A stretch of DNA of 64,000 nucleotides, from the NCBI GenBank assembly GCA_944384265.1, contig CALWSR010000003.1, forward strand, positions 62,001 through 126,000. The letters are read 5' to 3'. The notes under the pieces are model-generated. The model was not told where the DNA came from and searched no databases. It saw only the letters and a list, made by a program, of their open reading frames with translations. Position 1 is the first letter of the stretch, and each line of letters opens with the position of its first letter. Both the position numbers and the translations under genes were made by a program. Origin of the DNA: an uncultured Clostridia bacterium (GTDB taxonomy: Bacteria > Bacillota > Clostridia > Lachnospirales > Anaerotignaceae). Shown here one piece after another: positions 18,108 through 27,949 of the stretch.

Positions 18108-18578
18108 TTATTTTCCAATTTCCAATGCCTTTGTAGCCATGGCCTTTACGGCATTAAATGCTGTTATGTTGGCATCATATGCTCTGGAAGCCGACATGGC
18201 ATCAATGGTTTCTTTTACCAAATCCACATTTGGCATCATCACATAGCCATCCTCATTTGCATCTGGATGAAGCGGGTCATATACGGGTTTAAAATCTCTT
18301 TCATCCTCTATAATTTCTGCAACACGCACGCCCCCTGCTGCACCAATGGCCGCTCTTTGTCCGTTTTCTCCCCGAATGCCTTGGGCTGTACCGTTTAATA
18401 TTTCTTGAAAGCTTCTTTCCTTTACCGGTTCAAATACCACCATTTTTCTGCGGTAAGGTCCCCCGTCCTCTGTTCTTGTGGTATTGAGATTTGCAATGTT
18501 TTCTGATGCAATGTCCAATCTCATTCTTTCAGCCGTCATGCCGGAAGCGCTGATATTTAATGCACTTAAAAATGCCAT
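18108..18578 (-). CDS. flgC: Flagellar basal-body rod protein FlgC
   Basis: Proximal rod protein of 156 residues. N-terminal SALNISASGMTAERMRLDIASENIAN and C-terminal NVDLVKETIDAMSASRAYDANITAFNAVK are the paired helices that form the axial coiled coil. ATG at 18578 has GGAGTTGAGGG upstream. Begins 29 bases after flgB. Confidence 0.95.
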   Translation of the reverse strand: MAFLSALNISASGMTAERMRLDIASENIANLNTTRTEDGGPYRRKMVVFEPVKERSFQEILNGTAQGIRGENGQRAAIGAAGGVRVAEIIEDERDFKPVYDPLHPDANEDGYVMMPNVDLVKETIDAMSASRAYDANITAFNAVKAMATKALEIGK

Positions 18579-18607
18579 TTTCCCTCAACTCCATTTTTAT
18601 GTATTTT

Positions 18608-18991
18608 TTATTGTCCCTTGATGGCAGAACGTATTCTTGTATAATCAGAATTAAATGACTGCACGGCAAATTGATATTGCAGCGTTGCTCTGGCCAGCTC
18701 CGCACTTTCTGCTGTAATATCCACATTGTTGCCGTCCATTCTCATAGATTCGTTTTCTGTTTCATGAATGGTAATTCCGGAATCCTCTATTGCTTGGCGA
18801 AACTCCTTTTTTGTTTTGCTTCTGGTGCTGTTTAATCTTCTTTCCAGCTCATCTTCAAATGTAACATATTGTGCTTTAAAATTAGGCGTATTCTGATTTG
18901 CAATGTTATTTAATGTCACTGCCTGCTTTTGCCACAAATAATCCATTGATTTTTGGAGCATTCTGCCTGTATTGCCTAACATAAAATCCAA
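18608..18991 (-). CDS. flgB: Flagellar basal-body rod protein FlgB
   Basis: First gene of the operon, encoding the proximal rod protein. The core matches FlgB (QKSMDYLWQKQAVTLNNIANQNTPNFKA, then NVDITAESAELARATLQYQ). No well-placed ATG starts the longest frame (TTG at 19006). A TTG at 18991, five bases after GAGGTGGG, is the best-supported start; ATG at 18982 is also possible. A sigma-A promoter lies about 95 bases upstream. Confidence 0.92.
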   Translation of the reverse strand: MDFMLGNTGRMLQKSMDYLWQKQAVTLNNIANQNTPNFKAQYVTFEDELERRLNSTRSKTKKEFRQAIEDSGITIHETENESMRMDGNNVDITAESAELARATLQYQFAVQSFNSDYTRIRSAIKGQ

Positions 18992-19086
18992 ATTATCCCA
19001 CCTCAATTCCCCTTGTATAAGCTGACAAATTTACCCTTTTTATCAGCAATCCTTGTTTTTTTATACCTATTTTTTTAATGATTATT

Positions 19087-19115
19087 ATTATATGACAAAA
19101 CCATACAAAAAGCAA
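19087..19115 (-). promoter_or_regulatory. Sigma-A promoter of the flagellar operon
   Basis: On the minus strand, TTGCTT (19110-19115) and TATAAT (19087-19092) are separated by exactly 17 bases and lie about 95 bases before the flgB start. No flagellar sigma-D motif and no c-di-GMP riboswitch was seen in the short leader. This is a sequence-based inference. Confidence 0.7.
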
Positions 19116-19179
19116 CACCTGACTTTGTAATTTATCAAAATTCAAAAAAATATACACTTCCATTTTTATCCATAACATG

Positions 19180-19560
19180 ATTTTTTTTGTTTTTTACTAT
19201 ATTCCCAAAATATAACCGACATCATTTTATATAATATCTACAAAAATATTCTTTTTTATATTTACATATATTTCTAAATTATGTTTAAAATTCCATATTT
19301 TATAAAAAAATTGTTATTTTTTAATTTTGATTATGTAAATCTTTTAACAAAACATTAACAAATAATTAAATAAAAACATTCCATAATTATGCAAAAAGTA
19401 TATCATATGGTAAATTCACAGCATAATACTACCATATATAGTAACTTAAAAATCTTTTCTTATTTGTTTTATATCTAATCTATGTTACATATTTGACATT
19501 CTTAAAAAATGTATTTCTATACTATATGCTATACAAAATATTCTCAAAAACATTTTTTAT
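19180..19560. other. Strongly A/T-rich intergenic stretch upstream of the flagellar promoter
   Basis: About 380 bases composed almost only of A and T with many short A and T tracts, located just upstream of the flgB promoter. No gene, hairpin or repeat could be supported. It may act as an UP-element-like or curved region, or bind a nucleoid regulator; this is inference. Confidence 0.5.
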
Positions 19561-20010
19561 GCTAAAAAACAGCCGGATTTTCGCATTTTTGTTTTGCAGC
19601 AAAATATTTTTGCTCTACTGATTTCTTTTTTTTGTACAAAAGAGATAAATTTTTTCTCTTTCGCTGCTATACTGTAAAAACAGCATAAAAAAGCAGCTGC
19701 CTGCCTGGCGGTTTTTCACATAGGTCCTCAGCCTATGGATAAGCCCACCGGCCTTCTGTTTCCCTCTGGCCTTAAAAAGACATTTGCTTTCGATGCCAAC
19801 CCTTTCCCTGACCGGTATTTTTTTCACTGCTTTATGATATGATTTGTTATTTTTTACTGCTGTATCAACACAGCAGCATTTCCGGCAAGGCCCTTTGCCT
19901 CTCTATCCAAAGCTTCACATAGTACTGCTCTGTTCCTTTCAATAGACTGTCCAAATTCATATGCTTGGCTTGGTATTGCCATCGGCATATGTATGTGATG
20001 CATTCCACAC

Positions 20011-20625
20011 CTGCCCTGACACCATTTCTTTACCCTTCCCCCACACCATTGTATTACCAATTCTTCCATGGCTCTTTTTTTCACCACAAAGCGTCTTTTC
20101 TTTATATGGTATTTGCAGTTTCACATTCTATGCCCAAACCCTATATCTCTCCCCTGCTCCTGCCCTTAGCAGACCCCAGCCCTATGACAGCAAAAAGGCT
20201 TTTTGCATCCCACGCCTGCCCTGACACCATTTCTTTACCCTTCCCCCCACATCATTGTATTGCCAATTCTTCCATAGCTCTTTTTTTCACCACAAAGTGT
20301 CTTTCCTTATATATGGTATTTGTAGTTTCACATTCTATGCCCAAACTCTATATCTCTCCCCTGCTCCTGCCCTTGGCAGACCCCAGCCCTATGACAGCAA
20401 AAAGTCTTTTTGCATCCCACACCTGCCCTGACACCATTTCTTTCCCCTTCTCCCACATCATTGTATTGTCAATTCTTCCATAGCTCTTTTTTTCACCACA
20501 AAGCGTTTTTCCTTTATATGGTATTTGCAGTTTCACATTCTATGCCCAAACCCTATATCTCTCCCCTGCTCCTGTCCTTGGCAGACTCCAGCTCTATGAC
20601 AGCAAAAAGGCTTTTTGCATCCCAC
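20011..20625. repeat. Tandem array, 3 copies of a ~206-bp unit
   Basis: Copies begin at 20011, 20216 and 20424 with the marker CTGCCCTGACACCATTTC and end with TTTTTGCATCCCAC. The copies differ by scattered substitutions and small indels. Open frames through it are a by-product of the repeat and carry no recognisable protein. The array separates the flagellar operon promoter region from the chemoreceptor cluster. Confidence 0.9.
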
Positions 20626-20650
20626 ATTCCATACAGGGCTTTACACACAT

Positions 20651-20683
20651 AAAAAAAGATTGTATTTCAAATACAATCTTTTT
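20651..20683 (-). terminator. Rho-independent terminator after the FMN-binding lipoprotein gene
   Basis: A stem of about 15 bp (AAAAAGATTGTATTT with its complement) with a very short loop is followed on the minus strand by a run of seven T. It lies about 70 bases past the stop of the gene at 20755. Confidence 0.8.
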
Positions 20684-20754
20684 GTTTACATTGTCCTTTT
20701 CAATTTTAAATCCATTGTCACAGCTGCCTTTGACGTCAAAAGCAGCTGCATGAT

Positions 20755-21201
20755 TTACTGAGGATAAGGCACAACAGCCACAGAAGAATCCCCTGCTTTT
20801 GCCTTTTCCAAAAGTGCCGCTGTCAGCAGCTTAAAATTTGCTCCGGATGTGCTGGCTCCGGAAACCACATCAATAGCATCGCTGGACTGGCTTTTTAAAA
20901 AAGAGGCCCCATATCTTCTTGTATAATTGTTGGGGTAGGTCCCCTGAATGGGATTCATAATTCTCATATATGCAATGTCCCAAGATTTGATAAATCCGCT
21001 GGATGCCTTTGCATTATATTCCACTGTCACAATTTCTCCATTACTTACAGAAATCACTGCAAACTCCTCCCAGCCAAACTCGTCATATCCATCCATACGG
21101 GCTGTATAATATCCATCCTGCAACGCTTGCTCCCTTTTGCAGCCTGCCAGAGAAAACAGCATGATGCCTATTATCAAAACAATACTTATTTTTTTCACCA
21201 T
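20755..21201 (-). CDS. FMN-binding-domain lipoprotein
   Basis: 148 residues. The N-terminus has a lipoprotein signal (ISIVLIIGIMLFSLAGC), so the protein should be anchored outside the membrane. The rest is a small FMN_bind-like domain with DGYYTARMDGYDEFGWEE and the C-terminal motif DVVSGASTSGANF, the Ser/Thr site at which FMN is covalently linked in related proteins. ATG at 21201 follows AAGGAG and lies 4 bases after the stop of the chemoreceptor gene, so translation is coupled. A role in extracellular redox reactions or sensing is inference. Confidence 0.8.
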   Translation of the reverse strand: MVKKISIVLIIGIMLFSLAGCKREQALQDGYYTARMDGYDEFGWEEFAVISVSNGEIVTVEYNAKASSGFIKSWDIAYMRIMNPIQGTYPNNYTRRYGASFLKSQSSDAIDVVSGASTSGANFKLLTAALLEKAKAGDSSVAVVPYPQ

Positions 21202-21205
21202 GCTA

Positions 21206-23209
21206 TCACACTCCTTGCTCTTCATTTTGCTTTTTTGTTTGAAACTTTTCTGCCATTGCCTGCAATGTCATGGCCTGCTGGGACAGCTCCTCACTGGCAT
21301 TTGCACTTTTTTTGCTGGTTATCAAATTTCTTTCTGCGATATGGGAAATGGAATCCATGGCAGAGGCCACATTTTCCAGTGCATCCTTTTCTTTTTCCAC
21401 AGACACCAAAAGCTTATCTGTAATATGGCTGATTTTTTGTGATATTTCTGCAATATCATCCATAGAAACAGAGGTTTCCTTTGCTTGCTTGACACCCTTA
21501 TCAATGGCAGTGCCGGAAATTTCTATGATTTGTGAAGTACGCTTTGCAAAATCTCCGCTTTTTCCTGCCAGATTTCTGACTTCCTCTGCCACCACTGCAA
21601 AGCCCTTTCCGGCGGCTCCTGCTCTTGCCGCTTCTATTGAGGCATTGAGTGCCAATATATTTGTCTGAAAGGCAATGTCCTCCAAAAATTTTGTAATTTT
21701 GCTGATTTCTTCTTCATTGCGGCGGATATCCTCCATAGACTCCAGCAGAGAGGCCATTTGCGCCACGCCCTGTGTCAATTTTTCTCCTGCTTCATTTGTC
21801 AGCTGCTTTGCCTGATTTGTATTTTCATCCACTGCCGCAATGCTGTTTGAAATATTTTTTGCTTCCTCCTTCAATCTTTCCACTGTGGCAGACTGCTCCT
21901 CGCTGTTGCTGTTGACATTTCTTGCTTCATTTGAAACCCCCACAGAGGCCTGAGAAAGTGTGTTGGAGGATTTTTGCACCTCTCCAATCATTTCATTTAA
22001 AAAATCAATAATATGGTTGGTGGATTCCTTTAAAACAGCAAAATCTCCCGTAAATTCTCCCGTTACCTCTGTCTGCAAATTCCCCTTTGACAAAGAGGTC
22101 AATGCTTCTGTCAGCTCCATAATATATCCTCTCACATCCTCCACCGTTTCCTGCAATGCAACGGACAAATCCTCTGTTTCATCTCCTGTATCAAAAACCT
22201 CCACAGGGCTTGTGATATCTCCCAATGCCAATTTTTGTATTCTGTTTTTGACAGTGCCTAAGGCCTTTGCAATTTTGTCTGCTATGATGCTGGCAAGGGC
22301 TGCTGTAACGGCAATGCACAAAACGGTGATGACAATGTTCATGCTAATCACCCTTTGCTCTGCCGCCTTCACCTCTTCCCGGGGCATTGTCAGCACCATA
22401 TACCAGTTTGTGCCTTTTACAGGCGTAAAGGAAACAAATGTTTTTTCTCCATTCAAATTTAAAAATGTAATCCCCGTTTCTCCGCTGTATATTCTTTCAA
22501 ACAATTTCACAATAGCATTGCTTTGCCCATACAGCTGTGAAACAGTGGTGTGATTTTGCACAAATGTGGTATCGGGATGGGCCACAACAGTGCCGCTTTC
22601 ATTGACAATGGCTGCATAGCCGTTATAACCAATATGTAAATTGCTCAAAACGTCGTTTAAAACATCATATTTGTAGCTTCCCACTACATAATACACAACA
22701 TTGTTGTTTGCCTTCACCGGTGCGCCAATGGCAACCTGAAGCTGGCCATCTGCATATTCTGTATCGCTGATTGCCAAATTTTGTGTTTCTGTCATATTTT
22801 GGAATAAAGAAGTGCCTGAAATATCCAAAGGGCTGTTTTCTGCTCCGCAATAAAACCTGCCGTCTGTTGTATACAATGACAGCCACACAAATTCTATCCC
22901 CGAGCTGAAATCTGTCAAAACCTGCTTCTTTTCTTCTACCGTTGTTTCTAAAGAAGATAATGTTTTGTTATCCGAAACAGAAAAAATACGGTCTGCCAGC
23001 ATATGCAGATTGCCCTCCACTGTTTGAGCAGCAATTTTTGTAAGCGGCTGCAGCAAATCCTGTGCCAATGTGTTTGTCAATGTATTGGTGCCGTAAAGCA
23101 GCACCCCTGTTGTGGCAGCTGCCAAGCATAAAACCCCTGCCATAACCGTTGCTATAATTTTTATTTTGATATTTCTTCTTTTCCCACTTCTTTTTTTTGC
23201 CAAAACCAT
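21206..23209 (-). CDS. Methyl-accepting chemotaxis protein (Cache-type sensor)
   Basis: 667 residues from ATG 23209, which follows AAGGGGGA; a 9-residue longer frame is less likely. Membrane helices at about 10-35 and 290-315 enclose an extracellular ligand-binding region of Cache type (VAIGAPVKANNNVVYYVVGSYK). HAMP and a cytoplasmic signalling domain follow, with the hairpin [20 protein letters not shown] and GFAVVAEEVRNLAGKS. It would sense an external ligand and drive CheA/CheY. The FMN-binding lipoprotein gene is coupled to its 3' end. Confidence 0.93.
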   Translation of the reverse strand: MVLAKKRSGKRRNIKIKIIATVMAGVLCLAAATTGVLLYGTNTLTNTLAQDLLQPLTKIAAQTVEGNLHMLADRIFSVSDNKTLSSLETTVEEKKQVLTDFSSGIEFVWLSLYTTDGRFYCGAENSPLDISGTSLFQNMTETQNLAISDTEYADGQLQVAIGAPVKANNNVVYYVVGSYKYDVLNDVLSNLHIGYNGYAAIVNESGTVVAHPDTTFVQNHTTVSQLYGQSNAIVKLFERIYSGETGITFLNLNGEKTFVSFTPVKGTNWYMVLTMPREEVKAAEQRVISMNIVITVLCIAVTAALASIIADKIAKALGTVKNRIQKLALGDITSPVEVFDTGDETEDLSVALQETVEDVRGYIMELTEALTSLSKGNLQTEVTGEFTGDFAVLKESTNHIIDFLNEMIGEVQKSSNTLSQASVGVSNEARNVNSNSEEQSATVERLKEEAKNISNSIAAVDENTNQAKQLTNEAGEKLTQGVAQMASLLESMEDIRRNEEEISKITKFLEDIAFQTNILALNASIEAARAGAAGKGFAVVAEEVRNLAGKSGDFAKRTSQIIEISGTAIDKGVKQAKETSVSMDDIAEISQKISHITDKLLVSVEKEKDALENVASAMDSISHIAERNLITSKKSANASEELSQQAMTLQAMAEKFQTKKQNEEQGV

Positions 23210-23243
23210 AGTCCCCCTTAATTCTGCTATGACCATATGACAG

Positions 23244-23275
23244 AAAGCCTTTTTCTTTAGAAAAAGGCCTTTTTA
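23244..23275 (-). terminator. Hairpin between the two chemoreceptor genes
   Basis: An A/T-rich hairpin with a GGCC core (GCCTTTTTCT paired with AGAAAAAGGC) lies between the stop of the chemoreceptor at 23283 and the start at 23209. The T run on the minus strand is short, so it may be a weak terminator or an attenuator that lowers expression of the downstream receptor. Confidence 0.45.
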
Positions 23276-23282
23276 TTATGTA

Positions 23283-25058
23283 TTAGTATTTACTGCCAAA
23301 ATCATGGTATTCTTCAAAGCTGTTTTCTGTATTGCCATAGGAATCAGAAAGGACAGTGTGATTTTCCGCATTGTCAACGCCCTTTATTTTAAACTGTGCC
23401 ATCAATCCCTTCAGCATTTCTGACTGACTGGACAACTCCTCACTGGCTGCGGCAGATTCTTCCGCTGTTGCAGAGTTTGTCTGTATGACAGCAGAAATTT
23501 GGTCCATGCCCAATGTCACCTGGCTGATGGCAGAAGCCTGCTCTTTGGAAGCAGAAGAAATTTTGTCAATGCTGCCTGTCATCTCCTCTGTACCCTGCAA
23601 AACAGATTCCAGGGATTGGGCAGTTTCCTTTGCAATTTCTTCTCCGTTTTTGACTGCTCTCATAGAGGCTTCAATCAATGTTGCAGTGTTGGAAGAGGCC
23701 TCAGCACTTTTGCTTGCCAAATTTCTTACCTCGTCGGCCACAACGGCAAAGCCCTTTCCTGCCGCACCTGCCCTTGCCGCTTCCACAGCCGCATTCAGTG
23801 CAAGTATATTTGTTTGAAAAGCAATATCTTCAATGGTTTGAATAATTTTTCCAATTTCATTAGAGGAATTGCTGATATCCTTCATTGCTTCCAGCATTTT
23901 CTGCATTCTTTCACTGCTTTCAGCTGCCACTGTACCCACTTCATTGGCCCTTGTGGCTGCCAAATCTGCATTTTGTGCATTTTCAGACACTTGGTGAGAT
24001 ATTTCGGCAATGGTTGCAGACAGCTCCTGCACAGAGCTTGCCTGCTCTGTGGTCCCCTGTGAAAGTGCCTGGGCGCCGCTGGAAACCTGCTCTGCTCCTG
24101 CCGAAACCTGCACAGCCGCCTCAGAAACCTGTGACAATGCTTCATTCAATCTGGCAATAAACTTGGTAATGGACGCCTCCATGTTGGCAAAGTCCCCTTT
24201 AAAAGGCTCCTCCGGCTCCTCAATCAAAAAGTCGCCCTCTGCCATTTTCTGCATGGTTTCATCAATCAAATCAATGTAATGCGCCAGTGTATTGCAGCTG
24301 CTTCTTACACTTTCTGCCATCATGCCAAACTCGTCGTTGGATTCATAGGCAACTGTTGTATGTACATTGCCCTTTGTCATTTCTCCCATAGCAAATACAA
24401 TTTCATTTACCGGTGTTAATATCATACGACAAAGCCTGATAATTGTCAAAACAGAAATGAGAATTCCTATGAACAAAATTAAGAACATAACAATATATAC
24501 AATGGTCCGCACATTTTGTGCCTCCTGCACCTGTGCCTGTGTTTGATTGTTTTCTGCTGCAATAATGGTATTTAACGCTTCCTCTGCCTTGTCCAATACA
24601 GGTATGTATTCACTTTGATATATATCAAATGCTTCATCGTTTGTATCCTGCATATTTTGTTCTATCAATGGCATAATTTTGTTTCTGGCACCTGTGGCCT
24701 GAGCCAGGTTTGTTTCAAAGCTTGCAATCAAAGAAGCATCAACCGTTGCATTTTGTTTATATTCTGAAATCAGAGTATCTAATTGGGCAAAGGCTGTATT
24801 GGCTTCCTCCAGCTCACTGCGTATGCCGGAAGGGTCGTCTTCTGCCAGGGCCTCCAGCAGGCTCATCCGAATGGTTCTGATTTGTGTTTGTATCTGCTGC
24901 ACATATTTTACATTTGGCACTGATTTTTGTGCAAGCATATTAATTTCTTGGCTTAATTTTGCTGTGCCGATAAATGCTGTTGCCGCCAATATTATGGTAC
25001 CCATCAAAATAATGGCAAAGCTGAAAAGTAATTTCGTTTTTAACCTCATGTTTTTCAT
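23283..25058 (-). CDS. Methyl-accepting chemotaxis protein (four-helix-bundle sensor)
   Basis: 591 residues. Helix 1 at about 9-30, then an extracellular four-helix-bundle-type region (4HB_MCP-like) of about 150 residues, helix 2 at about 185-208, HAMP, and the signalling domain with the conserved tip [20 protein letters not shown] and [16 protein letters not shown] (about 410-455). A C-terminal extension of about 35 residues ends in [10 protein letters not shown], with no clear CheR-tether motif. The sensor differs from the neighbouring receptor while the signalling halves are similar. Confidence 0.94.
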   Translation of the reverse strand: MKNMRLKTKLLFSFAIILMGTIILAATAFIGTAKLSQEINMLAQKSVPNVKYVQQIQTQIRTIRMSLLEALAEDDPSGIRSELEEANTAFAQLDTLISEYKQNATVDASLIASFETNLAQATGARNKIMPLIEQNMQDTNDEAFDIYQSEYIPVLDKAEEALNTIIAAENNQTQAQVQEAQNVRTIVYIVMFLILFIGILISVLTIIRLCRMILTPVNEIVFAMGEMTKGNVHTTVAYESNDEFGMMAESVRSSCNTLAHYIDLIDETMQKMAEGDFLIEEPEEPFKGDFANMEASITKFIARLNEALSQVSEAAVQVSAGAEQVSSGAQALSQGTTEQASSVQELSATIAEISHQVSENAQNADLAATRANEVGTVAAESSERMQKMLEAMKDISNSSNEIGKIIQTIEDIAFQTNILALNAAVEAARAGAAGKGFAVVADEVRNLASKSAEASSNTATLIEASMRAVKNGEEIAKETAQSLESVLQGTEEMTGSIDKISSASKEQASAISQVTLGMDQISAVIQTNSATAEESAAASEELSSQSEMLKGLMAQFKIKGVDNAENHTVLSDSYGNTENSFEEYHDFGSKY

Positions 25059-25379
25059 TGCTAATGTCCTCCATATCCTTTTTTACTTTTCCCTTTCATT
25101 TTTGCAAAAACACAACTCCCCCCATTTTGCCCTGCCATAAAAGCTGACGGCTGCAAAATCATCCAAACTGTGCTTTTTACTGCCTTTTTATTTTGTACAA
25201 AACCCTTTTTTATCTTTCGTATTATGTTACCATAGTTTATATCATAATCTGAATTTAGTCAATGCAAATACAGCGAATTCCCCCTATTTTTTACAAATTT
25301 TAACAAATTATGACATCATTTATTGTCAATTTCTTTTCTTTCTTCATTTAATAAAATGTCAAAAAATACTGCCTCCATG
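25059..25379. other. Intergenic region upstream of the chemoreceptor genes
   Basis: No gene is seen here. It must hold the promoter for the gene starting at 25058; I could not identify a convincing sigma-D or sigma-A box. Confidence 0.4.
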
Positions 25380-25405
25380 AAAAAAGCAGTATCAAAAGAT
25401 ACTGC
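25380..25405 (-). terminator. Rho-independent terminator after the abrB-like gene
   Basis: Perfect 8-bp stem GCAGTATC/GATACTGC with a four-base loop, followed on the minus strand by six T. Lies about 20 bases beyond the stop at 25424. Confidence 0.85.
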
Positions 25406-25423
25406 TGTGGAAAAATTACAAAC

Positions 25424-25687
25424 CTATTCTATTACTTGTAATCCTGCCAGGGCTGCCATTTCGAGTATAGAGCTTTTGGCTACTTTTTTTCCTTTGTAAT
25501 CAATCAAATCGTCCATTGCTCCCGTAAAAATATCCGCAGGCTCATATTTTTTTAATATCACCTTCTCATCATCTACGAAAATTTCTAAGGAGTCTTTTTC
25601 CTTAATGTTTAAAATTCTGCGTAACTCAATGGGCAGTACCACCCGTCCTAACTCATCCACTTTCCTTACAATTCCCGTTGATTTCAT
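25424..25687 (-). CDS. AbrB/SpoVT-family transcriptional regulator
   Basis: 87 residues. The N-terminal swapped-hairpin DNA-binding domain is complete: STGIVRKVDELGRVVLPIEL and then RRILNIKEKDSLEIFVDDE. The C-terminal 35 residues are a short dimerisation tail. Such transition-state regulators control stationary-phase and sporulation genes. It is monocistronic, with its own promoter and terminator, and is divergent from spmA. Whether it is the AbrB orthologue or a paralogue cannot be decided here. Confidence 0.9.
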   Translation of the reverse strand: MKSTGIVRKVDELGRVVLPIELRRILNIKEKDSLEIFVDDEKVILKKYEPADIFTGAMDDLIDYKGKKVAKSSILEMAALAGLQVIE

Positions 25688-25737
25688 ACTAAAAATCCTC
25701 CCAATGACCTGTTGCGACTTTTATATTTATCGAAATA

Positions 25738-25766
25738 AATATAGCACCTTTGTCAAACAATGTCAA
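25738..25766 (-). promoter_or_regulatory. Sigma-A promoter of the abrB-like gene
   Basis: TTGACA (25761-25766) and TATATT (25738-25743) with a 17-base spacer on the minus strand, about 50 bases upstream of the start codon. A second TTGACA lies inside the spacer. Confidence 0.75.
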
Positions 25767-25864
25767 TCTATAAAGAATTAGAGAAATAAATTATTTGTTT
25801 TGACTGCAATTTTTATTGTTTTTCAAGAATATATTACTATATCAAAGCAAAGGACTGGTTACTT

Positions 25865-26446
25865 ATGTTAAATTTCATATGGGTATTTTGTATGCTATTG
25901 GGTATTGTATTTGCCTTAATCACAGGGGAGATGGCCGCCGTTTCCGACGGCATTCTTTCTGCCGGCAAGGACGCCGTCAATCTGGCACTGACCATGGCCG
26001 GCGTGGTTGCCACATGGAGCGGTATTATGAAAATTGCCGAAAAAGGAGGCATGATATCAGTTTTGTCTGACAAGCTTTATCCCCTTTTGCACATTCTCTT
26101 TCCTGCCATTTCCAAAAAAAGCAAGGCCATGCAGTATATCTCTGCCAATTTCATCGCCAATTTTTTGGGGCTGGGCTGGGCCGCCACACCGGCAGGCATA
26201 TTGGCCATGAAGGAGCTGCAAAAATATAATACCAAAAAAGATACGGCCAGCAATGCCATTTGTATGTTTATGATTGTCAATATGTCCTCTTTGCAGCTTG
26301 TCACAATCAATATCATTGCCTATCGTCAGCAATATGGCTCAGCCAACCCCGGCGAAATCATCGGCCCCGGCATCGTTGCCACATTGATTTCCACACTCAT
26401 TGGTGTTTTGGCCGGAAAACTTCTGGAACGGTGGTGGAAGCATTGA
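25865..26446 (+). CDS. spmA: Spore maturation protein SpmA (nucleoside recognition domain)
   Basis: 193 residues, polytopic membrane protein with the Gate/nucleoside-recognition domain. Characteristic segments are GIMKIAEKGGMISVLSD and ISANFIANFLGLGWAATPAG. In Bacillus, SpmA and SpmB are needed for dehydration of the spore core and heat resistance. The stop overlaps the probable spmB start. It indicates that the organism is, or was recently, a spore former. Confidence 0.93.
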   Translation: MLNFIWVFCMLLGIVFALITGEMAAVSDGILSAGKDAVNLALTMAGVVATWSGIMKIAEKGGMISVLSDKLYPLLHILFPAISKKSKAMQYISANFIANFLGLGWAATPAGILAMKELQKYNTKKDTASNAICMFMIVNMSSLQLVTINIIAYRQQYGSANPGEIIGPGIVATLISTLIGVLAGKLLERWWKH

Positions 26447-26979
26447 GATTTTTTTTGTATCTTTCTGATTTTATCATTCCTGTCACAATATTATTTATTG
26501 TTGTATTTGGCTGTCTGAAAAAAATCAACATTTATGATGCCTTTATAGAAGGGGCCGTAGACGGCTTAAAAACCGTTGTCGATATTTTGCCCACTCTCAT
26601 CGGGCTTATGGTTGCTGTTGCGGTGCTTAGAAGCAGTGGTTTTTTGGCATTTTTGACAGAAATGCTCAGACCCCTTGTTGCATTGACAGGCTTTCCTGCC
26701 GAGGTCATTCCTTTAAGCCTGATGCGTCTGGTATCTTCCTCTGCCGCCACAGGTCTTTTGATGGATTTGTTTACAACATATGGACCGGATTCCTTTATCG
26801 GCAGAATCGCCTCTGTGATGATGAGCTGTACCGAAACGGTGTTTTATACCATGTCTGTCTATTTTACAGCCGTAAAAATTACAAAAACCCGTTTTACATT
26901 GGCAGGTGCCCTTGCCGCCAATGCCGCAGGCATCCTTGCTGCCTATTATATCACTGTTTTTCTTTTCGGACGACAATAG
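26434..26979 (+). CDS. spmB: Spore maturation protein SpmB
   Basis: About 181 residues, membrane protein of the same fold as SpmA; blocks AFIEGAVDGLKTVVDILPTL and RIASVMMSCTETVFYTMSVY are typical. No ATG is available: GTG at 26434 (or 26431), overlapping the end of spmA, is the likely start, with TTG 26443 as alternative. The longer upstream frame runs through spmA and is not real. Confidence 0.9.
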   Translation: MEALRFFLYLSDFIIPVTILFIVVFGCLKKINIYDAFIEGAVDGLKTVVDILPTLIGLMVAVAVLRSSGFLAFLTEMLRPLVALTGFPAEVIPLSLMRLVSSSAATGLLMDLFTTYGPDSFIGRIASVMMSCTETVFYTMSVYFTAVKITKTRFTLAGALAANAAGILAAYYITVFLFGRQ

Positions 26980-27030
26980 AGCCATCCGCTGGGGCGGGTG
27001 GCCCATAGGCCTCTTTTTTTGCAGCCATTG

Positions 27031-27499
27031 CTCTGCCGCCTGCTTTTTGTGCCTGTGGCCTTCATACAGCTTTTACTGCTCTTCTTTTCATAGCTTGTCA
27101 TATGCTTTGCTGTTTTTTACTGTTGTATCTGCAATACCAAAGTGCTTTGTTTCTATTGCACTGCAATTTTCTGCTTTTTGCCTCTAAAACGCAATACGCC
27201 CATTTTTTTACATATACAATGCTTGTGGATAACAGCAGTAATTCCTCTGCCGGCTGTCTTTTGCGCCTGTGGCCTGCATACAGCTTTTACTGCTCTTCTT
27301 TTCATAGCTTGTCATATGCTTTGCTGTTTTTTACTGTTGTATCTGCAATACCAAAGTGCTTTGTTTCTATTGCACTGCAATTTTCTGCTTTTTGCCTCTA
27401 AAACGCAATACGCCCATTTTTTACATATAGAATGCTTGTGGATAACAGCAGTAATTCCTCTGTCGGCTGTCTTTTGCGCCTGTGGCCTGCATACAGCTT
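27031..27499. repeat. Tandem array, ~2.2 copies of a ~213-bp unit
   Basis: The marker ACAGCTTTTACTGCTCTTC occurs at 27066 and 27280, and ACAGCTT again at 27493, giving periods of 214 and 213. The copies are nearly identical, so the duplication is recent or kept homogeneous. Repeated open frames inside the array are artefacts. No gene is seen from here to the tRNA. Confidence 0.9.
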
Positions 27500-27831
27500 C
27501 AGTGCAAATTATTCCTTTCATAGATTGAAGGAGGAAATAGATTGATAACCCTCTAAATGATTTCAAAAAAGCAGCAGCAATACCATTGTTCCATTTTGAA
27601 ATAACACCATACCATTATGGCATTGTATGCCGCCTCTTTTTTTTCAGCACACAATTTGATGATACCTTACTCATCTGTATTAAAACAAATTTTTATACAA
27701 ATATAACATGGATGTTTCTATTTTTTTCTTTTTATGTAAATTATTTTTTATACTGCCATTGCCACTGGACATGATAAAAAGGCAATTTGAATATTTGATG
27801 CACCAAATTTCTCTCTAGCATAAAGCCCAGC

Positions 27832-27870
27832 AAAAAAAGCCTTAGAAATATAACATTTCTAGGGCTTTTT
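27832..27870 (-). terminator. Rho-independent terminator of the tRNA gene
   Basis: A stem of about 16 bp (AAAAAGCCCTAGAAAT on the minus strand, paired with ATTTCTAAGGCTTTTT, one mismatch) ends in a T run five bases past the tRNA 3' end. Confidence 0.85.
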
Positions 27871-27875
27871 AAACA

Positions 27876-27949
<74 letters not shown>

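Noticed and set aside
19000-19086. c-di-GMP riboswitch before the flagellar operon
   Set aside because: Such switches occur in some Clostridia, but the leader is short and none of the conserved blocks is present.
26260-26433. Upstream extension of the spmB frame
   Set aside because: It lies within spmA in another frame; the conserved SpmB sequence begins near 26434.
27102-27528. Overlapping open frames of about 100-130 codons after spmB
   Set aside because: They are duplicated copies of the same chance frame in the 213-bp tandem repeat.
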